Source: Orobanche coerulescens (Eukaryota; Streptophyta; Magnoliopsida; Lamiales; Orobanchaceae). From it: a DNA stretch of 64,000 bases. The DNA lies in NCBI GenBank assembly GCA_033398695.1, contig CM065802.1:138680096-138744095 (forward strand), written 5' to 3'. The notes beneath the pieces were generated by a model. The model worked only from the letters and a program-made list of their open reading frames with translations, was not told where the DNA came from and did no database searches. The translations under genes and the position numbers were made by a program. Shown in pieces: positions 45,922-58,932 of the stretch. Numbering within the stretch: the first letter of the stretch is position 1; the number at the start of each line of letters is the position of its first letter.

Positions 45922-47583
45922 GTATGTTATACGAATTCACTCTATAATTTTGTAGTTATAATGTTAGTGATAATATATACTCCACCTAATGTTAAATCAA
46001 TCAAGATAAACATGGTTGTAGTTAAGTTTTTCAACAACTTAATGATGAATATGGAGAACAAGGTTTGATATGGTGAATTCTTGATGTTTTAAATGGTAGT
46101 AATCATGGCTGATAGAAACTCACTCTTGCTGAACTATTAACATTACTAAGATGATAATAATCATTAATTTCATTTTAGATAGGTTAATGTGTAGAGTTTA
46201 TATCATTATATTGAATCAACTATCATGTTTAGAGAGATTTTGAACTAGATGAACTTAGGCTCCTCATTAGAATTGGTTGAACCTTGGATTTCATCAAAGA
46301 TTATAATTCAGAGATGTTAATTCACCTTGATGAAGATTTCGTAATGATCTTGTGATGAATAACTCAATTATATCACTAAACTACCTTGATGAACTCATAA
46401 TCGATGAGCATAGTATTAATTTTACAAACTCATGATTCGTTGAGCAATGATAATCACCGAGTAACCTTCGTTTTAATCAATGTTTTATGAACGTAGTTGT
46501 TTGGATTATATCTTTCAAAATATTGATGTTGATTTTAAGAAATTCTATCGGCATATCCATTTTAGCAAGTTCTCCTTGAGGATTTGCCCTTGATAAATAC
46601 TCACTCATTTGAACCACATGAGTGTTTGAGAGCACCTTGAATGATAACCAATAATGAGTATAATTTGAAGTTAGTATGAATCTTTGAAATGGAATTAATG
46701 CAAAGATAGTCGAACTAAGTGAATTGAATTTAGGATATCGATTCGTTGAACTAGGCATCGATAGTTATGAAAATGTGTTATTGAATGGATTGTATCCCTT
46801 ACAAGGTTGATTCTTCGAATAACCGATATTAAGTCGAGGACCGTTGGTTCGTTTGTCAAGGAAGGACTATTCTCGCCTCCGTATTGAGGCAAGTTATCTT
46901 GCTTGGTTATAATGATGTTTGGATTCTTGTGATGATTATGCGTTTCGTGTATATGAAACACTTATGAAATTGTGATCCGTGAATTGATATTATTTTTGAT
47001 GATGTCCCGTTTTCATCGTGGGATTGCATTCCCATGTTCATCTTTTTGAACCGTCGATGTCATTGATCCTTATTGTCATTTCGGTGAGTTTCTTGATCCT
47101 TAATCGGATATGTGATTTATTGAATTCATTGTCATGTTGTATCGTGACATCTCCGGAATCATATCTGCGTTCCGATTGGTCATTGTGTGGGATTTTTAGC
47201 CAGGCACATATATAGTCATGCGTGGATGTTTCCGTATTGGACTGTGCACACGAGATGTAGTTCGTGAGGCTAATTAGGTACATTGTCCCACGTATATCCT
47301 GGATTCCGTATACGGGGTGGACATGTGGACTGACACATTTCCGGATCGGGCGTACTGTGATGTCCATCATTGATCCATACTATTTTGGTCATTCATAGTC
47401 CATTTATATATTTGGATGTGTTCGACGTTTTGTGACTAAGCGTTCATACGCCAGAGAGGTATGTTCGTTAGTCGGGTTATTTTCCTTGAAATCTTATATA
47501 TGTGAATTGTATAATATCTTGAGAAACCATTTATCATGTATATCTGACCCTGTGTTGGGCGAAATACTTCTGTTGTATTTTAG
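45922..47583 (+). other. Candidate 5'-leader intron in LTR G
   Basis: The donor CTGAAG|GTATGT is a near-consensus plant site. The acceptor is TTGTATTTTAG|GTCAAGG. A branch-like CTGAC lies 39 nt before the acceptor. Length is 1662 nt, with T-rich intron-like composition. The donor lies about 190 nt after the expected transcription start. Confidence 0.55.
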
Positions 47584-47968
47584 GTCAAGGAAAAGGCAAG
47601 GCACGGGAAGATCATGGTGATGGCGAAGGATTCGAAGGATACTAGTTCGGGGGGCCCAAGTCTTTTGTTGTCCGGTCATGTTCGTACCGTGTAATGTTAT
47701 CTTTCCGCTTTATTTTAATTATGAATAAATGTATTGTTATTTAAAGTATATTCCATCTCCGTATGGGTTATACTTATATTTTGGATCCTGTGTATAATAA
47801 GGCCGTTGGCCATACCATTGTAAACTCCTAATCGGAGTAAGTACTATGTATTGTGGTTCGGTATAACATGTATTGTGTATTTAATCTGTATTTTGAGTAT
47901 CGCCTGGTGGGTCCCAGTGTGGGGTCCACGGCACTGTAATGACCGCCTTATTGGGGTGTTATAGAAGA

Positions 47969-47980
47969 TGGTATCAGAGA
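47969..47980 (+). other. Primer binding site of element G
   Basis: TGGTATCAGAGA matches 11 of 12 bases of the initiator-Met tRNA complement, 5 bp after the LTR. Confidence 0.85.
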
Positions 47981-48409
47981 GAAGTCATTTTTCTTTTTCT
48001 TTTGAGTGTTTGTGTATTGAACTAGTATCAAGAGACCTTCGTGTCACGTGTGACCCGTGCAAGTGCCTGATCCTACGAGCCAAATGCGGTACGTACTTTA
48101 TGAGCCATGATTTAATTACTGACATGATATTGATAACAGAATGGATCTCTTTGTAGATCTTGGCATTTTAAGGATTTGTGGCAGGAATTATCTGATTGAT
48201 GATACAAAGAAAATTTTGGATTGATTATATGATTGAAACTGTTCGACTCAACGTCGATATGATATTATATGTAACCCTCGTAGTATCGATAATTCATTAC
48301 GAACTGTTTTCTTGAATATGTAATTTCTTGTTGCTATTAACTTAGCATGAATTCTGATTGGTATCATGAACTGTACTTATGGTTATCTTTATGAATGGAT
48401 TCTTTCAGT

Positions 48410-49338
48410 ATGGAAAGAAATTTGAGAGGCCATGGCAGAGGGGGACGAGGCCGCGGAAGGGGCCGAATCCCGTTACCACGAGCCAACAGACGTGCGAATG
48501 CAGAGCATAGTTCCGCAGGCAGTGATTCGCCTTCTAGTGATCAATCACACCACATTGGACGCGAGGATGCTTGTGTCGATCCTTACGCTGTGATGCAGGG
48601 CATGATGGCTCAGATGACCCAGATGGGTTAGTTAATGGAAACTATGCAGAGAGCTGCTACCGACCAGCATCAGGGGCCACCTCCTGAACATGGCGGACCG
48701 GTGAGTCAGATCATCAGCGACATCTCTCGCCAGCGACCCCCGATTTTTGAAGGTTCCTCTGAGCCTGCTGATATCGTGCATTGGATTGAACACTTCGAGA
48801 AATTGTTCGATATGGTAGACTATCCAGCAGAGAATCGCGTCTCCGTAGCAGCTTACTACCTGGGCAAGGGCGCCCACACTTGGTGGCTTTCGGTGAGGCC
48901 AGCTGATGGCGTATGTACTTGGGAGGAATTTAAGAATCTCATGCTAGACTATTACAATCCGGGTCCTCTCCGCGAGGCCAAACTGTCAGAATTGCTGAAT
49001 CCAGACCCGTCCGAAGATGATGACGTACTATCTATTGCCGAGAAATTATAGGCACTTCTTCCTTTTGCCGCGACGATTGTCCGAACGGAGGCTGATAAGA
49101 TCAAATACTTTCTCAAAAGGCTTAAACCCCGAATGAGAATGCAGTTGTTGAACCATCACTGTGCGACCCTACCGGAGTTCATTGAGAAAGCTCTAGAGTA
49201 CGAATTGACCGTGATAGAAATTTCCAAGAAGCAACCGCAGTCCAACAACAAGAAATTCAGGAACCAGAACCAGACAGGCAGCAATCGGGGAACATTCAAG
49301 AGGCCCCAACCAGTGCCAAATCCTTCTGAACGGCAACC
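48410..49338 (+). pseudogene. gag: gag of element G, N-terminal part
   Basis: Starts at ATG 48410 ([19 protein letters not shown]), preceded by CAGT as in A and F. The gag core ([19 protein letters not shown]) is recognisable. TAG stops at 48629-48631 (after MAQMTQMG) and 49049-49051 (after IAEKL) interrupt a frame that otherwise continues through [21 protein letters not shown] frameshift near 49340 moves the nucleocapsid into the next frame. Confidence 0.87.
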
Positions 49339-50022
49339 ATGGTGTCGAAGCCAACCGGATCGCAACCTCGAGCGGTCAGCCTATCTGTTGTGTGCCATAA
49401 CTGTGGAGACCAGGGGCACATCAATTCTAAATGCCCAAGGCCATCCGCGGCATGCCATACTTGTGGGAAGAATGGACATCGTGCTCGTTATTGTAGGAGT
49501 GGACCAGGACATACTCCAGCAGCACCTCATGCTCCAGTTCAGTCTTCCGTCCAGGACCGTGTACCTCCGTCCGCTTCTTATCAGACTACCGGGGCGAACA
49601 GAGGAATGGGCCGTGGAAATCAAGCTGGTGCATCTAGTACCGGGGCTGCAAAACCCAGGGTCTACGAGATGAAGAAGGCCGACGATCCCGAAGCCAGCAT
49701 GATTGCAGGTACTCTCGAGATCCGATCTCAGCCTATCTGTGTTCTTTTTGATACTGGTGCTTCACACTCCTTTTTATCTGCTTCTTGTTTGAGTCGTTTG
49801 CAGTTAGATCATGTTACCAATTGTGAACCGTATATAATCGATCTACCCGGTGGTAGAAGAATTGTTGGGAATCGTGAAGTACAGAACTGTCCGATTCGCA
49901 TGAACGATCGTGAGTGGTTGCCCGACTTGATTGTGGTTGATTTACATAAAGATGATGTAATCTTGGGTATCGACTGGATGGATCGTCATGATGCCATACT
50001 TAGTGTCCGCAACGAACAGTGA
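49339..50022 (+). pseudogene. Nucleocapsid and protease of element G
   Basis: In a new frame after the gag break, two complete CCHC zinc knuckles occur (CHNCGDQGHINSKC and CHTCGKNGHRARYC). The YEMKKADDPEASMIAGTL linker and an aspartic protease with catalytic DTG in [12 protein letters not shown] near 49750 follow. The segment [15 protein letters not shown] closes the protease. The frame ends at TGA 50020-50022 by a frameshift just after. These domains look intact, unlike the knuckles in A, B and F. A Met at 49339 opens the stretch, but it is unlikely to be a true start. Confidence 0.87.
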
Positions 50023-53000
50023 CCGTCACATCTGACGATGGTGTTGAGTGTACCTTCTAGAGGGTGACAATCCCAGCCGTTCTGGGAGAGTCATCAGCGC
50101 TATGAAAGCAGTGAAACTGCTTAATCAGGGGTGTATTGGATATTAGTGTTTCATGAACAAAGCAGCGGATCGACCAGTCGAATTGGCCGATATTGCGGTA
50201 GTCCGAGACTACCCAGACGTATTTCTAGATGAGTTGCCAGGCTTACCTCCACATCGTGATGTAGAGTTCAATATTGAGTTAGAGACCCGTACGTCCCCGC
50301 TTTCAAAAGCACCATATCGTATGGCTCCGACTGAGATGCAGGAGCTGAAGAGCCAACTTGAGGATTTGACCGAGAAGGGCTATATTAGACCTAGTGCATC
50401 CCCTTGGGGAGCACCGGTACTATTTGTATAGAAGAAGGACATATCCCTACGTCTGTGCATTGATTATCGTGAGCTGAACAGGGTATCCATTAAGAACAAA
50501 TATCCATTGCCGCGTATTGATGATTTATTGGATCAGCTTCGGGGGCTGATGTGTTTTCTAAGATCGACTTGAGGTCTAGTTACCATCAGTTGAGGATTCG
50601 TGAGACTGACATTTCGAAGACCGCTTTCCGTACTCGCTATGGGCATTATGAGTTCGTAGTGATGCCTTTTGGACTGACTAATGCACCGGCAGTATTCATG
50701 GAGTTGATGAATCGAGTCTTTATTAATTATCTGGATCTCTTTGTAGTCGTTTTTATTGACGACATTCTGATCTACTCTCGTGACCATGAAGAGCATGAGC
50801 GTCATCTCCATCTAGTTCTCGAGGCGTTAAGGCGGGAGCAACTTTATGGAAAATTTTCTAAATGTGAGTTCTGGATGCGTGAAGTTATCTTTCTCGGACA
50901 TGTGATATCATCTGATGGAGTGTGAGTAGACCCACAGAAGACGGAAGCTATCCGAGACTGGCTACCACCAAAGAACGTTAAGGAATTACGCAGTTTCTTG
51001 GGACTAGCAAATTATTACCGACGGTTCGTGGAGGGTTTTTCCAAAATTGCCCAACCAATGACTAATTTTCTGAGGAAGGATAAGAAGTATTTATGGTCAG
51101 AGGCATGTCAGCGGAGTTTTGATGAACTCAAGAGTCGGTTGATTTCGGCACCTATTTTGGTCATACCGAAAGGAATGGAAGGATTTATGGTGTATAGTGA
51201 CGCATCTAAACAGGGCCTTGGATGTGTACTAATGCAGAACGGGAAGGTGATCTCCTATGCATCGAGACAGCTACGACCTTACGAGGTCAACTACCCCACC
51301 CATGATTTAGAACTTGCAGCCGTGGTGTTTGCTTTAAAAATCTGGCGTCATTATCTGTATGGAGTTACCTGTCAGATTTTTACCGATCACAAGAGCCTGA
51401 AGTACATTTTTACTCAGAAGGAGTTAAACATGAGGCAGAGAAGGTGGCTAGAACTCATCAAATATTATGATATCGAGATCCTTTTTCATCCGGGCAAAGC
51501 AAATGTAGTTGCCGACGCTTTGAGTCGTAAAACAGTACAGGAGCAGATGCTTGCCCGCTTGACAGTTCAGGGAAAATTGCAGTTAGAGTTGGTGAAGCCA
51601 GAAATAGAAGTCTGGTTACAGTGTATTCAAGGACAACTCTGTACACTTGATATTTCATAGTCCCTTGAGGATATAATTAAATCGAAGCAAGTTACGGACC
51701 CATTCTTATCTCGAGTTCGGAATGAAGTAACTCAAGGGAAAGCCCCTGGCTTTGTGATCCACGAGGATGGATTGATTCGCTTCAGGAACCGAGTTTGTGT
51801 ACCCGCAGACGATGAATTGAGGAACTCTATCCTGAGAGAAGCTCATGCTACCCCGTACTCCATTCACCCGGGGTCTAGCAAAATGTATAAGGATTTGAAA
51901 CAATATTATTGGTGGGGAAGTATGAAGCGTGAAATTGCAGAATTCGTTTCGAGGTGTTTAACCTGTCAACAAGTTAAGATTGAGCATCAGCGACCCGTAG
52001 GAATACTGAAACCGCTCCCGATTCTCGAGTGGAAATGGGAGGACATATCGATGGATTTTATCACCAGCTTGCCGACGAGTCGACGAGGGATGAATATGAT
52101 TTAGGTGATTGTGGATCGTCTGAGCAAATCAGCCCACTTTCTGGAGATTAAAGACACTTGGGGACCCGAGAGATTGGCCCAGCTATTTATCAAAGAGATT
52201 TTAAGGTTACATGGTACCCCTAAGAGTATTGTATCAGATCGTGATGGGCGATTCGTGTCACATTTTTGGAAAGCAGTTCATCGTGCGATGGGTACGCAAT
52301 TGAACTTCAGCACAGCATTTCATCCACAGACGGATGGTCAGACAGAGAGGACTATCCAAACTCTATAAGATATGTTAAGGGCGTGCATTCTCGATTGGAA
52401 GGATGATTGGGAGGCCGAACTACCTTTGGTGGAATTCACTTATAATAATAGCTGGCACGCTTCGATTCAGATGGCACCTTATGAAGCGTTGTATGGCCAT
52501 CGTTGTAGATCCCATCTGTGTTGGGACGATCCATCTGAAACTTTAGGTACGGAACCCGACATGTTGTTAGCAGCCCGTGAGAAGATCGCTCTGATTAGGA
52601 GTCGTTTGTTGTCGGCTCAAAGCCGATAGAAGTCTTACGCAGACAACCGCCGCCGACCATTTGAGTTCGAGGTCGGAGACCACGTACTAATGAAGGTGTC
52701 CCCTACTCGAGGTGTATTTCTCTTTGAGAAGAGAGGTAAGTTGAGTCTGAGATACGTCGGGCCGTTTGAGATTTTGGAACGAGTAGGCGATCTAGCCTAT
52801 CGCCTGGCATTGCCACCAGCTCTGAGCCAGATTCATAACGTGTTACATGTCTCCCAATTAAGGAAATATGTTGCTGATCCGAGTCATATACTTCAGTTCA
52901 ACGAGATCGATATTGCGGAGGACCATTCGTACGAGGAGCGCCCCGTACGGATACTTGAGAGGAGGATCGAACAGTTGCGGAACAAAACGATTCCCCTACT

Positions 53001-53094
53001 GAAGGTTCAGTGGTCACGACCCGGAGTCGAGGAGGCCACGTGGGAGACGGAGAGCAGCATGCAAGAGAGGTATCCCGAATTGTTTACCCCTTAG
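50023..53094 (+). pseudogene. pol: RT-RNase H-integrase-chromodomain of element G
   Basis: Domains follow in order with frame changes near 50065 and 50540: [33 protein letters not shown], catalytic IDD in [13 protein letters not shown] (50740-50780), RNase H ([16 protein letters not shown]), zinc finger ([23 protein letters not shown]). Integrase DDE follows ([29 protein letters not shown]), then a chromodomain-like tail (LKVQWSRPGVEEATWE). In-frame stops lie near 50429, 50923, 51658, 52102, 52366 and 52627; several look like CAG/TGG-to-TAG changes. The final stop is at 53092-53094. The usual purine-rich PPT before the 3' LTR is poor (ACGAAACTCCTA). Confidence 0.9.
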
Positions 53095-53114
53095 TTTCGA
53101 GGACGAAACTCCTA

Positions 53115-55160
53115 TGTAATATCCGACGGAAATTCTTGCTTACTGTTGTATTATTCGGATAATTCAATACTGATGTAGTCTTGTCGCATTTGTTTAATGT
53201 TTATTGATGTTGGAATATATCATAATAGACTTAATAAAAACTATCATTCGCACTAGGATTGAATTTTCAGCGTTGTATAGATAAGTGCATTTTTGGGCTA
53301 GTAATTTTGTACTTAACGTATGCTAACCCTTTAGCATAACATACGTTATAGTGCGAGATCTACGTACGTAAGGAGGTGCCTTTTACGTACGTAATACTTG
53401 TAGTCGTATCCGATCCCAACTTTCGGCGTGTGGGGTCGGGCGTGATTCGAATATCTGATCTTTTGGAGGCAACCTAGTTGACCTACATTACGTACGTAAT
53501 GCTCCAAGCAATAACGTACGTAATGAGGTTCGTATTTTAGTCCAGTAGCCTTTGGAATTAGCTTACGTACGTAACACTTTTGGTGTAGCGTACGTAAAGC
53601 TACTAACGTACGTTATCCTTGGTGTATAACGTACGTAACGAACTGTGCTGTTATAAAAAGACAACTTGTGTCTTTCATTTTGCACGTTCAACTTCATTAT
53701 TTCTCCAGTATAAGCATCCCCCTGCCTCCCTATATCACTTCTACCTCCTTTCCATTTGAGTTTGAGCTATTCATCTTGGTTTGGAGCTTGTTGATTGGAA
53801 GTTTGGAGTCATTCTTGAAGTTTAGAGTGTGTTCTTGTGATTTTGGTGTAGTGTTCTTCATTTCTGAAGGTATGTTATACGAATTCACTCTATAATTTTG
53901 TAGTTATAATGTTAGTGATAATATATACTCCACCTAATGTTAAATCAATCAAGATAAACATGGTTGTAGTTAAGTTTTTCAACAACTTAATGATGAATAT
54001 GGAGAACAAGGTTTGATATGGTGAATTCTTGATGTTTTAAATAATAGTAATCATAGCTAATAGAAACTCACTCTTGCTGAACTTTTAACATTACTAAGAT
54101 GATAATAATCATTAATTTCATTTTAGATAGGTTAATGTGTAGAGTTTTTATCATTATATTGAATCAACTATCATGTTTAGAGAGATTTTGAACTAGATGA
54201 ACTTAGGTTCCTCATTAGAATTGGTTGAACCTTGGATTTCATCAAAGATTATAATTCAGAGATGTTAATTCACCTTGATGAAGATTTCGTAATGATCTTA
54301 TGATGAATAACTCAACTATATCACTAAACTAACTTGATGAACTCATAATCGATGAGCATAGTATTAATTTTACAAACTCATGATTCGTTGAGCATTGATA
54401 ATCACCGAGTAACCTTAGTTTTAATCAATGTTTTAAGAACGTAGTTGTTCGGATTATATCTTTCAAAATATTGATGTTGATTTTAAGAAATTCTATCGGC
54501 ATATCCATTTTAGCAAGTTCTCCTTGAGGATTGTCCTTGATAAATGCTCATTCATTTGAACCACATGAGTGTTTGAGAGCACCTTGAATGATAACCAATA
54601 ATGAGTATAATTTGAAGTTAGTATGAATCTTTGAAATGAAATTAATGTAAAGATAGTCGAACTAAGTGAATTGAATTTAGGATATCGATTCGCTGAACTA
54701 GGCATCCATAGTTATGAAAATGTGTTATTGAATGGATTGTATCACTTACAAGGTTGCTTTTTCGAGTAACCGATATTAAGTCGAGGACCGTTCGTTTGTT
54801 TATCAAGGAAGGACTATTCTCGCCTCCGTATTGAGGCAAGTTATCTTGCTTGGTTATAATGATGTTTGCATTCTTGTGATGATTATGCGTTTCGTGTATA
54901 TGAAACACTTAGGAAATTGTGATCCGTGAATTGATATTATTTTTGATGATGTCCCGTTTTCATCGTGGGATTGCATTCCCAATTTCGTGTTTTTGAACCG
55001 TCGATGTCATTGATCCTTATTGTCATTTCGGTGAGTTTCTTGATCCTTAATCGGATATGTGATTTATTGAATTCGTTGTCATGTTGTATTGTGACATCTC
55101 CGGAATCATATCTGCGTTCCGATTGGTCATTGTGTAGGATTTTTAGCCAGGCACATATAT
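53115..55160 (+). repeat. 3' LTR of element G, first segment
   Basis: It matches 45168-47213 with scattered substitutions and is interrupted by solo LTR I. The last 5 bp (TATAT) are the TSD of I. Confidence 0.92.
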
Positions 55161-57550
55161 TATAGCCACCACTTTTCTAAAATATGATTCTTCAAATTTT
55201 AAGAAGAATAAATAAAAATACTGCAGCGGAAATACATCTCAAAAGGCAAACTTAATAATTGCAAGTAATCTTCTCGAGTCATTGTTAAAACAAAACCTAC
55301 CTTGACGTAAAAATAAAACAAATTGAACACTTGTTCATAAACATAGTTTGAGAGAAATAATATTAAATATATAAACATCTAATCATAGGCTTGATCATCC
55401 CACTCTCAATCGCATGCCACATCGAGGTGCTCAACCTGAAAGGGGTTAAATAGTGGGGTGAGCTTCCAACTCGCTCGGTGTGGAGAGTATGAAATATGTC
55501 TACGTTAATTACTAAATATATTAGCAAGTATAAACAACATGACTGATAAATTCTGAAGCCCGTCGGCTAGCCCGAAGGCTTTATGCACAATTAAGTGCTT
55601 CTGACTGATTTGCACATTTAAGTGCTTCTGACTGATTGCACATTTAAGTGCTTCTGACTGGTTGCACATTTAAGTGCTTCTGACTGATTGCACATTTAAG
55701 TGCTTCTGACTGATTTCACGTGCATATACGAGACAATATACAAAGCAATTAAAATAAACAAAAGCGTAATAAATCCCCACACCTGGATAAAATGCAGTTC
55801 TTGAACTTGAATGTGATGAAGATGCTTGACTCGACAATTCTAGGTCCGTAAATCTTGATTATTATCTACAGATAATAATAGTTTATTATTAATATAATAC
55901 TATAATTGAAAATAATCTACAAGACATAACTTGAATTGAATATTAATATTATTTGATAAATTCAACAAGTTAAAAACTTGGTTAAGGGGACTGATTTTTA
56001 ATTATGGAAAAGCTTATTGAAGTAAAATTGAAGGAATTCAATATTTAAGGACTGAAATTGAAGGAGTTATAAGGCTGATTGGGGTTAATTCGTAAGAATT
56101 AACTATCTTAGGGCTGGAATTGAAGTAATTATAAGTAGTCTGGGGTCAATTGACAGAATTATAAAACTTAGGGGTGGTGGAAAATGAATTTGACCAAAGA
56201 TGGAAAACAAAAGTCCCTTCTCATCGTTGGAAAAAAAATCAGATCTAAACTCTCTCCTCTCTTCTCTCTCAAATCGCCTCATCCTCCTTCTCTAGAAATC
56301 CATCACGTTCGACCCAAATTTCTCTCCCTCCGATTCGCGAGCAACCAATATCGGAGAAAAGAAAAAGACTCCGACCAACTACACTCTTCTGCAAGCGAGG
56401 GACTAGGCGACGTGGTTAGATCTGACCGGAAGAACTAGATGGTGCGGCGGAGTTCCACAACGGTGGGAAAAAAAATGGCAGCAGTGGCGACTGTCTTTGC
56501 TCGCTGACCGTGGGTTCGGGCTGACGGCGGTGGAAAAGTGATCACGACTGCGGCTTGGAAAAGAAAGCTTCGGCCATATTCAAAGGTTAGGTTGTTCTTC
56601 TGATTTGTTTCTAAAAGATAAGGTTTTTGATTTTGAATGATTTTGGATATTTGGTTTCTGAAAGATTTTGTGTGTGTGTGATTTTTCTGAAACAGTAAGG
56701 AATTCGACGGTCGGGTGTTGCCCCTAAAGTTTGACTTCAATTGAGGGAAATGAGAAAATAATTTTACTCTGGAAAATAACAATTGAGACGAGACAGATGT
56801 TTCTACAATTGAGATGATTTCCAGAGTTTTACCTGTTCTGTTGAAAGGTTGATTGCCACAGAGATTGAAGGATGGTCTTCGAACGTTCGAAAAAAAAATT
56901 GAGAGTAATTACTGTGTATATGTTATGGAGTAAGGATGTATGTGTTTGTTCTTGGTAAATAAAATTTTGTTGTAATATTGTGAAGTGTGAATCTGCTGAA
57001 GGTGAGTTCTTATATACAGAATATATTAACTACTCCCCCATGATGAATAACTTCCCCTGAAGTTTCTCCCCCTCAACTCAACTCTTGCCAACCTCCATCG
57101 TGAGAAAGTGGAGTTCCCACCTTTCTGGTCATGTGGAATATTTCTAAATGGGCTGGGGTTATTAATTTTAATTGGGCTTGGCAATTAATTGTAGGATTTG
57201 GACTATAATTATTATTATTAGTTGATTTGGGCCTTATAATGGTTGGCTGGCCCAAAATATATGTATTAAAATTAATAAAAAATGGACTTGTGAAATCTTA
57301 TGCGTAACGATTAATATTGCTTAAAATTTGACTCGGGCCTAGAAATGACGACATGAACATGATGAAATAAAACGAGAAATGACACGACATGAATCACCTG
57401 TCTGAACATGAATTATAATGACAAATGAATTTGCATGATCATGAGAATGAAATGAATTAAATGATAAATTACTCGGGCATTAATTTAATAAAATTGAACA
57501 TGTTTTTATATAATTCACAATAAATGTATATGCGAAATCGGGGCGTTACA
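55161..57550 (+). mobile_element. Element I: probable solo LTR inserted in 3' LTR of G
   Basis: A 2390-bp insertion with TSD TATAT at 55156-55160 and 57551-57555. It ends GGGGCGTTACA, as gypsy LTRs do here. Its first bases, TATAGCC, would fit TGTAGCC after one G-to-A change. There is no PBS, PPT or retroviral coding sequence. Short reading frames near 56184-56438 and 56435-56782 resemble nothing known. Solo status and orientation are inferred. Confidence 0.7.
55584..55716. repeat. ~26-bp tandem repeat, five copies, in element I
   Basis: The unit GCACATTTAAGTGCTTCTGA plus CTGATT repeats five times with 1-2 base differences, the first copy reading GCACAATTAAG. Confidence 0.9.
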
Positions 57551-57555
57551 TATAT

Positions 57556-58299
57556 AGTCATGCGTGGATGTTTCCGTATTGGACTGTGCACACGAGACGT
57601 AGTTCGTGAGGCTAATTAGGTACATTGTCCCACGTATATCCTGGATTCCGTATACGGGGTGGACATGTGCACTGACACATTTCCGGATCGGGCGTACTGT
57701 GATGTCCATCATTGAGCCATAATGGTCGTTCATAATCCATTTATATATTTGGATGTGTTCGACGTTTTGTGACTAAGCGTTCATATGCCCGAGGGGTATG
57801 TTCGTTAGCCGGGTTGTTTTCCTTGAAATCTTATAAATGTGAATTGTATAATATCTTGAGAAACCATTTATCATGTATATCTGACCATGTGTTGGGCGAA
57901 ATACTTGTGTTGTATTTTAGGTCGAGGAAAAGGCAAGGCACGGGAAGATCATGGTGATGGCGAAGGATTCTAAGGGTACTAGTTCGGGGGTCCAAGTCTT
58001 TTGTTGTCCGATCATGTTCGTACCGTGTAATGTTATCTTTCCGCTTTATTTTAATTATAAATAAATGTATTGTTATTTAAAGTATATTCCATCTCCATAT
58101 GGGTTATACTTATATTTTGGATCCTGTGTATAATAAGGCCGTTGGCCATACTACTGTAAACTCCTAATCGGAGTAAGTACTATGTATTGTGGTTCGGTAT
58201 CACATGTATTGCGTATTTAATCTGTATTTTGAGTATCGCCTGGTGGGTCCCAGTGTGGGGTCCACGGCACTGTAATGGCCGCCTTATTGGGGTGTTACA
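57556..58299 (+). repeat. 3' LTR of element G, second segment
   Basis: It continues from the TSD of I and matches 47214-47963, ending GTGTTACA at 58299 followed by GTGTG. Confidence 0.9.
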
Positions 58300-58932
58300 G
58301 TGTGAAGGTAATCGAGGCCACTGAAGAATTACATGTGATGTTGTGTGTGTTTGCTGTATAATCGAAAGAATATAACAGAGGAAAAAAATTACCTTTTGAA
58401 GTGTTCTGGTGGTGTTAGAATTTACTGTGTAGTTTTGAGATGAACTATTGCTGTGAAAAATTTTTGGTGTGTGGTCTCGTGAGAAATTTGTAAAGTGTTC
58501 TTTTTGAGTTGCAGGGTGAATTGTGTGAGTTTGTGATTTATATTAGTAGTCTAGGATTAACTGTTGATCACCATGATGCTCAACTTCTACCCGCCACTCC
58601 TCCATCCATCGTGGGAACGTGAGAAAGTCCCTGTTCTGTTATCAACTGCTGATCGTGGAAGGAGTAATTATATGGGCCAAAGTATTAAATGGATTGGGCT
58701 TTAAATTAGTATTTTACTTGGGCCTAAGGTTAAAATAATATACACATGGATGAGGCTAAATGGACTCAAACTAAATATATGAGTATGTCTGAGGTGGGTT
58801 TAGACCTATTATGATTAGGCTCAATAAATAATTGTAGGCCCAACTAAAGAAATGAAATCAAATTATTTTTTTAATATACACAATATAAAAAAATTAGTAA
58901 ATAAATTTAGAAATTACTCTTAAAATAGCGGT

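Larger units (their letters stand above)
45168..47963 (+). repeat. 5' LTR of element G
   Basis: It pairs with 53115-55160 plus 57556-58299. The last bases are GTTATA instead of GTTACA, consistent with one C-to-T change. A short GTGTGTG run and the D LTR lie just upstream. Confidence 0.92.
45168..58299 (+). mobile_element. Element G: Ty3/gypsy chromovirus
   Basis: 5' LTR 45168-47963 (2796 bp), PBS 47969, gag to integrase 48410-53094, and 3' LTR 53115-58299 carrying solo LTR I. LTRs start TGTAATATCCGACGG and end GGGGTGTTAYA. The candidate TSD is imperfect: GTGTA (45163-45167) against GTGTG (58300-58304). Gag, RT and integrase are most similar to element F, and its LTR 3' end also resembles F. 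At least eight stops and three frameshifts disable it. Confidence 0.9.

Noticed and set aside
56184..56782. Two short frames (plus 84 codons, minus 115 codons) in element I
   Set aside because: They lie inside a probable solo LTR, are low in complexity and show no family motif.
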